64,000 bases of DNA, from contig NZ_VUJV01000006.1 of NCBI RefSeq assembly GCF_008373755.1, positions 1 to 64,000 of the forward strand. Direction: 5' to 3'. Both the position numbers and the translations under genes were made by a program. The stretch's first letter is position 1. Each line of letters starts with the position of its first letter. The notes beneath the pieces were generated by a model. The model ran no database searches. It was not told where the DNA came from and saw only the letters and a program-made list of their open reading frames with translations. Positions 24,268 to 32,263 of the stretch are shown one piece after another. The DNA comes from Nocardioides humilatus (GTDB lineage Bacteria > Actinomycetota > Actinomycetes > Propionibacteriales > Nocardioidaceae).

Positions 24268-27200
24268 ATGCGCATCGCGCTCTTCTCCACGTCCGACACC
24301 GACCTGCTCTCGGCACGGTCCAGCGGCGCCGACTACGTGTGGGCCAATCCTTCGCGCACCGACCGCGACGACCTGGTCGAGCGGGCCTCCGATGCGCAGC
24401 TGGTCGTCATCCGGCTGCTCGGCTCGCCGCAGCAGTACGACGACGAGCTGGGCGCGCTGCGTGCCACGGGTCGGCCGCTCGTGGTGCTGGGGGGTGAGCT
24501 CACCCCGAGCGCGGAGCTGATGGAGCTCTCGACGGTCCCGGTGGGCCTCGCAGCGGAGGCGCACCGCTACCTCGCGGAGGGCGGACCGCGGAACCTGGAC
24601 CAGCTGCACCGGTTCCTGTCCGACACCGTGCTGCTCACCGGGGAGGGTTTCGAGGCGCCCGAGGTGATCCCGGCGTGGGGGATCGTCGAGCGTCCGGCGG
24701 TCAGCGCGTCGGTGCGGGTGGGCGTGCTCTTCTACCGCGCCCACCACGCGAGCGGGAACACCGACTTCGTGCACGCGCTCTGCGACGCGATCGACGCGAC
24801 CGGGCAGGCCGTGGCGGTGCCGATCTTCGCTGGCTCGCTGCGCGCGGCGCCCGACGAGCTGTTCGACTTGCTCGGCGAGCTCGACTCGCTGGTGGTGACC
24901 GTGCTGGCCGCGGGCGGCAGCACGCCGGCCGCGGTGAGCGCCGGGGGTGAGGACGAGACGTGGGACGTGGAGCGCGTCGCGGCCCTCGACATCCCGGTGC
25001 TGCAGGGGTTGTGCCTGACCAGCAGCCGCGAGGAGTGGGCGGCGTCCGACGAGGGCGTCACGCCGCTCGACTACGCCAACCAGGTCGCGATCCCGGAGTT
25101 CGACGGTCGGATCAGCACCGCGCCGTTCTCCTTCAAGGAGCTCGACCCCTCGGGCCTGCCGTCCTACGTCGCCGACGCCGAGCGCTGCGCGCGGGTGGCC
25201 GGCCTGGCGGTCAACTACGCCCGGCTGCGGAAGGTCCCCAACGCCGAGAAGCGGCTCGCCCTGATGCTGAGCGCCTATCCCACCAAGCACTCGAGGGTCG
25301 GCAACGCTGTCGGCCTCGACACGCCCGTCTCCACCGTTCGGTTGCTGCGGCGCCTGCGTGACGCCGGTTACGACCTCGGCGTCGACAACCCCGACAACGT
25401 GGTGACCCGGGTGCTCGCGATGGACGACGACACCGAGGCGGGCGACGCGCTCATCCATGCCCTCATCGCGGCCGGCGGCCAGGACGAGGAGTGGCTCACC
25501 CAGGCGCAGCTCACCGACGCCCACGTCCGGATCTGCAAGGCCGACTACGACGCGTGGACCGCCGACCTCCCCGCCGACCTGCGCGACGAGATGGTCGAGG
25601 CCTGGGGAGAGTCCCCAGGCTCGCTCTTCGTCAACGACGGCAACGAGATCGTGCTCGCCACGATCCAGGCCGGCAACGTGGCGCTCCTCATCCAGCCGCC
25701 GCGGGGCTTCGGCGAGAACCCGGTCGCGATCTACCACGACCCCGATCTGGCGCCGAGCCACCACTACCTGGCGGCGTACCGCTGGGTCGAGCATGGCTTC
25801 GGTGCCGACGCCGTCGTCCACCTCGGCAAGCACGGCTCGATGGAGTGGCTGCCGGGCAAGAACGCCGCGCTGTCGGCCTCCTGCGGCACCGATGCGGCGA
25901 TCGGCAGCATGCCGCTGATCTATCCGTTCCTCGTCAACGACCCCGGTGAGGGCGCCCAGGCCAAGCGCCGTGCGCACGCGACGATCGTCGACCACCTGGT
26001 GCCGCCGATGGCGCGGGCGGAGGCCTACGGCGACATCGCCCGGCTCGAGGGCCTGCTGGAGGACTACGACAAGATCTCCGCGATGGACCCGAGCAAGCTC
26101 GCGGCCATCCGCGGTGAGATCTGGCAGCTCATGCACGCCGCCGAGCTGCACCGCGACCTCGGGCTGGAGGAGCGGCCCGACGACGAGGAGTTCGACGACT
26201 TCCTGCTCCACGTCGACGGCTGGCTCTGCGAGATCAAGGACGTCCAGATCCGCGACGGCCTGCACGTGCTCGGCCAGGCGCCGGAGGGGGACGCGCGGGT
26301 CAACCTGGTGCTCGCGATCCTGCGCGCCGCGCAGGTCTGGGGCGGTCGCTCGCACGCGGTGCCGGGGTTGCGGGCTGCACTCGGGCTGGCGCCCGACGCC
26401 GCGACCGCCGAGGTCGACCGCGTCGAGGCGGAGGCGCGCGAGCTGGTCGAGGCGATGGAGAAGGCCGCCTGGGACCCGGCTTGGGTCGAGGACCTGCACG
26501 GGTCGGCCGAGGTGCGCCAGGTGCTGACCTTCGCAGCGACCGAGGTCGTGCCGCGACTGGGCCGGACGACCGACGAGCTCGACCACCTCCTGCACGCGCT
26601 GGCCGGCGGCTACGTGCCGTCCGGGCCGTCCGGGTCGCCGTTGCGCGGTCTGGTCAACGTGTTGCCGACGGGTCGCAACTTCTACACCGTCGACCCGCGA
26701 GCCGTTCCGTCGCGTCTGGCCTGGGAGACCGGGCAGGCCATGGCCGACTCGCTCGTGCAGCGCTACGTCGACGACGAGGGCAGCTATCCGACCTCGGTCG
26801 GCCTCTCGGTGTGGGGTACGTCGGCCATGCGCACCTCGGGTGACGACATCGCTGAGGTGCTCGCTCTCCTCGGCGTGCGTCCGGTGTGGGACGAGGCGTC
26901 CAAGCGGGTTCACGAGCTGACCGTCATCCCGCTCGAGGAGCTGGGCCGACCGCGCATCGACGTGACCGTGCGGATCTCCGGGTTCTTCCGCGACGCCTTC
27001 CCGCACGTCGTCGCGATGCTCGACGACGCGGTGCGGATGGTGGCTGCTCTCGACGAGCCGCTCGACCAGAACTTCGTGCGCGCGCACACGCTGGCCGACC
27101 TCGCCGAGCACGGTGACGAACGCCGCGCGACGACGCGCGTGTTCGGATCGAAGCCGGGCTCCTACGGCGCCGGCATCCTCCAGGTCGTCGAGTCGGGATC

Positions 27201-27852
27201 GTGGCGCAACGACGCCGACCTGGCCGAGGTTTACACGGCCTGGGGCGGCTTCGCCTACGGCCGGGACCTCGACGGGGTGCCGGCCGCCGAGGACATGCGG
27301 GCCCGCTACAAGCAGATCAAGGTCGCGGCCAAGAACATCGACACCCGCGAGCACGACATCGCCGACAGCGACGACTATTTCCAGTACCACGGCGGCATGA
27401 TCGCGACGGTCCGTGCGCTGACCGGCGCGGACCCGAAGGCCTACGTGGGCGACTCGACCAGCCCCGACGCCGTACGGACCCGGACGCTGCAGGAGGAGAC
27501 CAACCGGGTGTTCCGCGCCCGTGTCGTCAATCCCCGGTGGATCGGTGCGATGCAGCGGCACGGCTACAAGGGGGCCTTTGAGCAGGCCGCGACGATCGAC
27601 TACCTCTTCGGGTTCGACGCCACCGCCGGCGTCGTGCACGACTGGATGTACGAGACGTTGGCCAAGGAGTACGTCCTCGACGCGACCAACCAGGAGTTCC
27701 TCCGGCGCTCGAACCCGTGGGCCCTGCGTGGGATGGTGGAGCGCCTGCACGAGGCGGCCTCGCGCGGGCTGTGGGCCGAGCCGGACGCGGACGTGATGGC
27801 CGCGCTCCAGGCGGTCTACCTGGAGGTCGAGGGCGAGCTGGAGGATCGATGA
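24268..27852 (+). CDS. cobN: Cobaltochelatase subunit CobN
   Basis: A 1194-residue large chelatase subunit that inserts Co2+ into hydrogenobyrinate a,c-diamide with ATP. Family hallmarks include HLGKHGSMEWLPGKNAALS (about residues 525-543), VLPTGRNFYTVDPRAVPS and DVTVRISGFFRDAFPHV. Length agrees with CobN. The AAA/VWA partners here are not separate CobS/CobT but the ChlI/ChlD-type fusion at 45683-47620. It is the first gene of the riboswitch-controlled operon, and its TGA overlaps the cobF ATG by four bases. The ATG has GGAGG twelve bases upstream, a rather long spacing. Confidence 0.96.
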   Translation: MRIALFSTSDTDLLSARSSGADYVWANPSRTDRDDLVERASDAQLVVIRLLGSPQQYDDELGALRATGRPLVVLGGELTPSAELMELSTVPVGLAAEAHRYLAEGGPRNLDQLHRFLSDTVLLTGEGFEAPEVIPAWGIVERPAVSASVRVGVLFYRAHHASGNTDFVHALCDAIDATGQAVAVPIFAGSLRAAPDELFDLLGELDSLVVTVLAAGGSTPAAVSAGGEDETWDVERVAALDIPVLQGLCLTSSREEWAASDEGVTPLDYANQVAIPEFDGRISTAPFSFKELDPSGLPSYVADAERCARVAGLAVNYARLRKVPNAEKRLALMLSAYPTKHSRVGNAVGLDTPVSTVRLLRRLRDAGYDLGVDNPDNVVTRVLAMDDDTEAGDALIHALIAAGGQDEEWLTQAQLTDAHVRICKADYDAWTADLPADLRDEMVEAWGESPGSLFVNDGNEIVLATIQAGNVALLIQPPRGFGENPVAIYHDPDLAPSHHYLAAYRWVEHGFGADAVVHLGKHGSMEWLPGKNAALSASCGTDAAIGSMPLIYPFLVNDPGEGAQAKRRAHATIVDHLVPPMARAEAYGDIARLEGLLEDYDKISAMDPSKLAAIRGEIWQLMHAAELHRDLGLEERPDDEEFDDFLLHVDGWLCEIKDVQIRDGLHVLGQAPEGDARVNLVLAILRAAQVWGGRSHAVPGLRAALGLAPDAATAEVDRVEAEARELVEAMEKAAWDPAWVEDLHGSAEVRQVLTFAATEVVPRLGRTTDELDHLLHALAGGYVPSGPSGSPLRGLVNVLPTGRNFYTVDPRAVPSRLAWETGQAMADSLVQRYVDDEGSYPTSVGLSVWGTSAMRTSGDDIAEVLALLGVRPVWDEASKRVHELTVIPLEELGRPRIDVTVRISGFFRDAFPHVVAMLDDAVRMVAALDEPLDQNFVRAHTLADLAEHGDERRATTRVFGSKPGSYGAGILQVVESGSWRNDADLAEVYTAWGGFAYGRDLDGVPAAEDMRARYKQIKVAAKNIDTREHDIADSDDYFQYHGGMIATVRALTGADPKAYVGDSTSPDAVRTRTLQEETNRVFRARVVNPRWIGAMQRHGYKGAFEQAATIDYLFGFDATAGVVHDWMYETLAKEYVLDATNQEFLRRSNPWALRGMVERLHEAASRGLWAEPDADVMAALQAVYLEVEGELEDR

Positions 27853-28610
27853 GGCGCATCCGGATCATCGGGGTCGGCCCGGGCGATCCCGACATGGTCA
27901 CCCTGGAGGCCGTGGCGGCCATGCGGTCCGTCGACTTCTTCCTCGTCACCGACAAGTCCGGCACCGTGAAGTCCGGCATGCCGGACCCCTTGGTCGTCGC
28001 TCGCGAGCGACTGCTCGACCGTCATCTCGACACGCCCGCCGTCGTCGTGAAGGTGCAGGACGCGCCGCGGGAGCGACGCGCCGAGTTCACCGGCCCCGAC
28101 GAGGACTACCGCGCCGCCGTCCAGGCCTGGCACGACGCGCGGGTGGAGAAGTACGTCGCCGCGTTGGCTGAGCATCCCGGCGACGCCGGCTTCCTCGTGT
28201 GGGGTGACCCGGCGTTCTACGACTCGACCATCCGGGTCATCGACTCGCTGCGGAAGCGGATGGACCTCGAGGTCGACGTGATCCCCGGGATCTCGTCGGT
28301 CCAGCTGCTCGCCGCGCGGCACCAGGTGGTGCTGCACGACGTCGCCCGGCCGCTGCACGTGACCACGGCGCGCGCGGTCATGGAGGCCGTCGCTGCCGGT
28401 CAGAACAACCTCGTCGTCATGCTCAACCGGGTCGTCGACCTCCCCGGCCTCGAGGACTGGCGGATCTGGTGGGGCGGCAACCTCGGCACCCCCGAGGAGG
28501 AACTCGTGGCCGGACGGGTCGGCGACGTGCTCGGCGAGATCGAGGCGGCTCGGGAGCGGCTTCGCGCTTCCTCAGGCTGGGTCATGGACATCTACCTGCT
28601 CCGCCGATGA
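27849..28610 (+). CDS. cobF: Precorrin-6A synthase (deacetylating)
   Basis: A 253-residue SAM-dependent tetrapyrrole methylase. The N-terminal IRIIGVGPGDPDMVTLEAV is the family signature. VWGDPAFYDSTIRVI and VIPGISSVQLLAARH are the SAM-loop segments. CobF methylates C1 of precorrin-5 and extrudes acetate, a step specific to the aerobic pathway. The start is ATG 27849 (ATGA overlap with cobN); a longer frame begins inside cobN and is rejected. Its stop overlaps the cobQ start in the same way. Confidence 0.93.
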   Translation: MRRIRIIGVGPGDPDMVTLEAVAAMRSVDFFLVTDKSGTVKSGMPDPLVVARERLLDRHLDTPAVVVKVQDAPRERRAEFTGPDEDYRAAVQAWHDARVEKYVAALAEHPGDAGFLVWGDPAFYDSTIRVIDSLRKRMDLEVDVIPGISSVQLLAARHQVVLHDVARPLHVTTARAVMEAVAAGQNNLVVMLNRVVDLPGLEDWRIWWGGNLGTPEEELVAGRVGDVLGEIEAARERLRASSGWVMDIYLLRR

Positions 28611-29986
28611 GCGCTCTGCTCGTCGCCGGCATGACGTCCGATGCGGGCAAGTCCGTCCTCGCGACCGGCCTGTGCCGTGCCGCGGCCCGTCGTGGCATCA
28701 AGGTGGCGCCCTTCAAGGCGCAGAACATGTCGAACAACTCGATGGTCGTTGTGGGTGCCGACGGCGCCGCGGGCGAGATCGGGCGCGCCCAGTGGGTGCA
28801 GGCGCTCGCTGCGGGCGCTGCGCCCGAGGTGGCGATGAACCCGGTGCTCCTCAAGCCGGGCAGCGACCGCCGCAGCCACGTGGTCCGGATGGGACAGCCC
28901 GACGGCGAGGTGTCGGCGCGCAACTGGCACGACGGTCGCGCCCGGCTCGCGGCAACGGCCTTCGAGGCGTTCGACGACCTGCGTTCGCGCTACGACCTCG
29001 TGATCGCCGAGGGCGCGGGCAGCCCGGCCGAGATCAACCTGCGATCGTCCGACTACGTCAACATGGGTCTGGCCCAGCACGGCCAGGTGCCGACGATCGT
29101 GGTCGGCGACATCGACCGGGGCGGCTGGTTCGCGTCGGCCTACGGCTCCGTGATGCTCCTCGACGAGGCCGACCGGGCACTCATCAAGGGCTACGTCGTC
29201 AACAAGTTCCGCGGCGACGTCGACCTGCTGCAGCCCGGCCTCCTCGACCTGCAGGCGCGCACCGGACGTCCCACCTACGGCGTGCTGCCCTGGCACCCGG
29301 ACCTGTGGCTCGACTCCGAGGACGCGCTCGACCTCGACGGGCGGCGCTCCGTCGACGGAGCGCGCAAGGTCGCCGTCATCCGGCTGCCGCGGATCTCCAA
29401 CTTCACCGACCTCGACGCGCTCGGGCTCGAGCCCGGCCTCGACGTGGTGTTCGTCTCCGACCCCTCTCGGCTCGCCGACGCCGACCTGGTCGTGCTGCCG
29501 GGCACCCGCTCGACGCTCGCCGACCTGGAGTGGCTGCGCCTGCGCGGGCTGGACCGGGCGATCCTCGCCCACGCCGAAGCGGGACGCCCCGTGCTCGGGA
29601 TCTGCGGCGGGTGCCAGATGCTCGGACGCAGCATCGCCGATCCCGACGGCGTGGAAGGACCTGCCGGAGCCGCGGTCACCGGGCTGGGGCTGCTCGACCT
29701 CACCACGATCTTCCGACCCGAGAAGACCCTGCGGCTGCACGAACCGGCGGGCTACGAGATCCACCACGGTCGCGTGACGGGCGAGTCCCGGGCGGGCACC
29801 GTGACCGGCACGATGGTGCACGGGTCGCTGGAGGACGACGACGTGCGGTCGTCGTACCTGCGCGAAGCGCTGGGCATCGACTCGACCGTCTCCTTCCCCC
29901 AGGCACGTGAGCGGCGGCTGGACCTGCTCGGCGACCTGGTCGAGGAGCACCTCGACGTCGACGCGCTGCTGGAGCTCGCCGGATGA
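28607..29986 (+). CDS. cobQ: Cobyric acid synthase
   Basis: A 459-residue glutamine-dependent amidotransferase that amidates four side chains of adenosylcobyrinate a,c-diamide. The N-terminal DRTM-like synthetase domain has [17 protein letters not shown] and [14 protein letters not shown]. The C-terminal class I glutaminase-like domain has the Cys nucleophile in [12 protein letters not shown] and the His in YEIHHGRV. Full length. It overlaps cobF (ATGA) and cobK (ATGA), implying translational coupling in the order cobN-cobF-cobQ-cobK. Confidence 0.95.
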   Translation: MSALLVAGMTSDAGKSVLATGLCRAAARRGIKVAPFKAQNMSNNSMVVVGADGAAGEIGRAQWVQALAAGAAPEVAMNPVLLKPGSDRRSHVVRMGQPDGEVSARNWHDGRARLAATAFEAFDDLRSRYDLVIAEGAGSPAEINLRSSDYVNMGLAQHGQVPTIVVGDIDRGGWFASAYGSVMLLDEADRALIKGYVVNKFRGDVDLLQPGLLDLQARTGRPTYGVLPWHPDLWLDSEDALDLDGRRSVDGARKVAVIRLPRISNFTDLDALGLEPGLDVVFVSDPSRLADADLVVLPGTRSTLADLEWLRLRGLDRAILAHAEAGRPVLGICGGCQMLGRSIADPDGVEGPAGAAVTGLGLLDLTTIFRPEKTLRLHEPAGYEIHHGRVTGESRAGTVTGTMVHGSLEDDDVRSSYLREALGIDSTVSFPQARERRLDLLGDLVEEHLDVDALLELAG

Positions 29987-30723
29987 GGGTGCTGATCCTC
30001 GGCGGCACGTCCGAGGCCCGGGAGCTCGCCCTCGCACTGGTCGAGGACGGGCTCGCCGTGACGACCTCGCTCGCCGGTCGGGTGGCCGAGCCGCGGCTGC
30101 CCGTGGGAGCGGTGCGCATCGGTGGGTTCGGGGGAGTCGACGGCCTGCGCTCCGCGCTTCGGGAGTACGACGTCGTGGTCGATGCCACGCATCCCTTCGC
30201 CGCCGGCATGACCGCCAACGCCGCCGCGGCCTGCCCGGCCGAGGGCACGCCGTTGCTCCGGCTCGAGCGGCCCGGGTGGTCGGACCGCTCGCAGCCGTCG
30301 TGGACCTGGGTCGACACCCACGAGGAGGCGGCCGCTGCTGCGGCTCGCCTGGGGGAGCGGCCGTTCGTCACGGTGGGTCGTCAGGAGCTCGGCCGGTTCG
30401 TCGCGCCCCTCGCTGACCGTGCGGTGCTCGCCCGGGTCGTGGACCGGCCGGAGATGGACCTCCCGCCCACCTGGACTCTGCTGACCTCCCGCGGCCCCTA
30501 CCTGCTCGACGGTGAGCTGGCCCTGATGCGTGACCACAGAGCCGACGTGCTCGTCACCAAGGACTCCGGCGGCAGCTACACGTGGCCCAAGATGGAGGCC
30601 GCCGCCGAGCTCGGCGTTCCGGTCGTCATCGTGCGCCGGGCTGCCGGACCGGTGGGGGTGGAGACGGTGAGCGAGGTCGCCGAAGCGGTCGCGTGGGTCC
30701 TTGGCCATATCGATACTCGATAG
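29983..30723 (+). CDS. cobK: Precorrin-6A reductase
   Basis: A 246-residue NADPH-dependent reductase that converts precorrin-6A to dihydro-precorrin-6. The N-terminus [16 protein letters not shown] is the family signature, [16 protein letters not shown] is a conserved central motif and [18 protein letters not shown] matches the C-terminal active-site region. It is last in the cobN operon. Its final codons and stop lie inside the palindrome ATCGATAC-N6-GTATCGAT, which may be the operator of the next gene pair. Confidence 0.93.
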   Translation: MRVLILGGTSEARELALALVEDGLAVTTSLAGRVAEPRLPVGAVRIGGFGGVDGLRSALREYDVVVDATHPFAAGMTANAAAACPAEGTPLLRLERPGWSDRSQPSWTWVDTHEEAAAAAARLGERPFVTVGRQELGRFVAPLADRAVLARVVDRPEMDLPPTWTLLTSRGPYLLDGELALMRDHRADVLVTKDSGGSYTWPKMEAAAELGVPVVIVRRAAGPVGVETVSEVAEAVAWVLGHIDTR

Positions 30724-30730
30724 TATCGAT
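30709..30730. promoter_or_regulatory. Palindromic operator candidate before DUF2975
   Basis: A perfect inverted repeat ATCGATAC-TCGATA-GTATCGAT, followed by a further half-like site TTCGATATGG, spans the cobK stop codon and ends 18 bases before the proposed DUF2975 start. The adjacent Cro/CI-type regulator gene makes autoregulation from this site plausible (inference). Confidence 0.45.
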
Positions 30731-30748
30731 CTTCGATATGGTGACGCG

Positions 30749-31303
30749 GTGGGCACCTATCGACGCAGTCCCGGCTTCTTCTTCGCGCGCGGACTTCTCG
30801 GGGTCTGCGGGATGTCTGGGGTCCTCGCGGTCCTCTTCAAGGTGATCGACGTCGCCACCGCCGACTCCCTGCACCGCGAGATCCGGAGTCGCGCGCGCGG
30901 CGTCGAGATCGAGCACCCTTCACTGGGGTTGTCGGTTCTCGACGCCGCGCCGACGGTGGTCGGGGGCCTGACCATGGCCGCGGTGGCCTGGCTCCTCCTC
31001 ATCGTCGTCATCGACATCCAAAGGGGCCAGGTGTTCGACGACAAGGCTGCGCGGCGACTCCGGACTTCTGCGCTCGTGATCACCGTCGGCATCCTCGCCC
31101 ACGCGCTGATAGCCGCCTGGGCGGACATCGCGGTCCTGAAAGCGGCGCCTCGTGGGCGCGGCGGAAACGACTACTCCTACTACTTCGTGGGAGCTGTGCT
31201 GCCCGCGGCGCCCTGGTTCCTCGTCGCCGCGCTGCTGGCGGTCTTCGCGCATGCTTTCCGCGAGGGCCTGCGTCTGGTCCAGGACAGCGACGGACTCGTC
31301 TGA
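30749..31303 (+). CDS. DUF2975 family membrane protein
   Basis: About 184 residues with four predicted transmembrane helices (for example GMSGVLAVLFKVIDV, VVGGLTMAAVAWLLLIVVIDI, ALVITVGILAHALIAAWADIAVL and FVGAVLPAAPWFLVAALLAVF). The layout is that of DUF2975 proteins, which are usually coded just upstream of a small Cro/CI regulator, as here. The start is uncertain: GTG 30749 avoids overlap with cobK; a TTG at 30701 in the same frame lies inside cobK. The stop and next start overlap in TGATG. The exact function of such pairs is unknown. Confidence 0.75.
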   Translation: MGTYRRSPGFFFARGLLGVCGMSGVLAVLFKVIDVATADSLHREIRSRARGVEIEHPSLGLSVLDAAPTVVGGLTMAAVAWLLLIVVIDIQRGQVFDDKAARRLRTSALVITVGILAHALIAAWADIAVLKAAPRGRGGNDYSYYFVGAVLPAAPWFLVAALLAVFAHAFREGLRLVQDSDGLV

Positions 31304-31518
31304 TGCCGGCCGACGACCATCGCGTGATTACCCGGCTAGAGGCACTGCTCGACGAGCGTGGCATGACGCTCGCAGCGCTGGCTGACGCCACCGGAGTGAC
31401 CGTGGTCAACCTCAGCGTTCTCAAGAACAACCGGGCGAAGGCGATCCGGTTCTCGACGCTGACCGCGATCTGTGACGCCCTGGCCTGCGAACCAGGAGAC
31501 GTGCTAGTCCTCGGGTGA
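31303..31518 (+). CDS. Cro/CI-type small HTH regulator (HTH_26)
   Basis: A 71-residue DNA-binding protein. The helix-turn-helix spans about residues 19-45 (MTLAALADATGVTVVNLSVL), followed by the KAIRFSTLTAICDALACEPGDVLVL segment that defines the YozG/HTH_26 group. It is translationally coupled (TGATG) to the DUF2975 membrane protein, a recurrent pairing in bacteria. It probably represses its own operon through the palindrome at 30709-30730 (inference). Its 3' end overlaps the convergent lipoprotein gene by 15 bases. Confidence 0.87.
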   Translation: MPADDHRVITRLEALLDERGMTLAALADATGVTVVNLSVLKNNRAKAIRFSTLTAICDALACEPGDVLVLG

Positions 31519-32175
31519 CAGCTGAGACCTGACGTAGTCCGATCCGATGCGGATGTCGCGCTCCTCGTCGTACGGCGCCTGCCAGAGCTGGAAGAGCTGC
31601 CGCCCGCTGTAGAGCCGGTAGTCGTTCCCGTCGAACTCGTCCTCGGCGGTCTCGGCGGCGGCGAGGTCGAGACCGGTCGCGCAGTAGCGGACGCGGTAGT
31701 CGCCGGCAGGCAGCCGCCATGAACGCGAGAACGATTCGAAGCTGCCCATCCAAATGGCGCGCCTCACCTCGAGTGAGACCTCGACGACGTCCTCGCACCA
31801 CTCAGGGATCGGCGGTCGCTCCGTGTGGGTCTCGATCCGTACCGCGTACTTCCCGTACAGCGCCGGTGCGTTGATGACGATCCTGCCGGGCTCGGTGGTG
31901 TTGAGGACGCGCGATGTCTGACCGCCGCGGAACCGCGGGTAACCGCGTGCAGTCAGGAACCACACGCCCTCCTCGACGACCCAGGGGCGGTCGAAGAGCA
32001 CCTGGTCCGTGAGCTCGGCCGTCGATGTCGACCCGGTCGAGCCCTCCGTGGCAAGCGGGTCCGTCGGCAGGGTGGCCGAAGGGAACGGATCGCTTGCTAC
32101 CGGATCGTTCGTCGCCCCGCATGCCGAGCAGGCAAGGAGGAGTCCGATCACGAGCAGGCGGAGTGAGTGGGCCAC
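31504..32175 (-). CDS. Putative lipoprotein
   Basis: About 223 residues, unrecognised. From GTG 32175 the protein begins with a signal sequence (AHSLRLLVIGLLLACSACG) carrying a lipobox at LLAC or CSAC, then a Ser/Thr/Pro-rich linker and a beta-rich domain with cysteines at EWCEDVV and VRYCATG. An in-frame ATG at 32217 would add 14 residues but lies inside one arm of the hairpin at 32211-32254, so the downstream GTG is preferred. Likely anchored to the outer face of the membrane. Confidence 0.6.
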   Translation of the reverse strand: MAHSLRLLVIGLLLACSACGATNDPVASDPFPSATLPTDPLATEGSTGSTSTAELTDQVLFDRPWVVEEGVWFLTARGYPRFRGGQTSRVLNTTEPGRIVINAPALYGKYAVRIETHTERPPIPEWCEDVVEVSLEVRRAIWMGSFESFSRSWRLPAGDYRVRYCATGLDLAAAETAEDEFDGNDYRLYSGRQLFQLWQAPYDEERDIRIGSDYVRSQLSPED

Positions 32176-32210
32176 GGCGGGGATTCTGCCGGAGCGCGGC
32201 GCTGTTGGAG

Positions 32211-32254
32211 TCGTCATCGCCAGCGAGGCCCATGGACCCCGCTGGCAATGACGA
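32211..32254. terminator. Long inverted repeat between two minus-strand genes
   Basis: Fifteen-base arms (TCGTCATCGCCAGCG and CGCTGGCAATGACGA) pair at 14 of 15 positions around a 14-base loop. The structure starts ten bases after the stop of the large secreted hydrolase and probably ends its transcript. It also covers the most upstream possible start of the lipoprotein gene. Confidence 0.65.
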
Positions 32255-32263
32255 CCGCGCCCG

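Noticed and set aside
24034-27750. 1238-residue open frame antisense to cobN
   Set aside because: It is a G/C-rich-third-position shadow of cobN, rich in Arg/Val/Asp/His with no domain, and cobN is unmistakable on the other strand.
30738-30845. ATG-started frame MVTRWAPID in front of DUF2975
   Set aside because: It is out of frame with the four-helix membrane protein and encodes low-complexity sequence.
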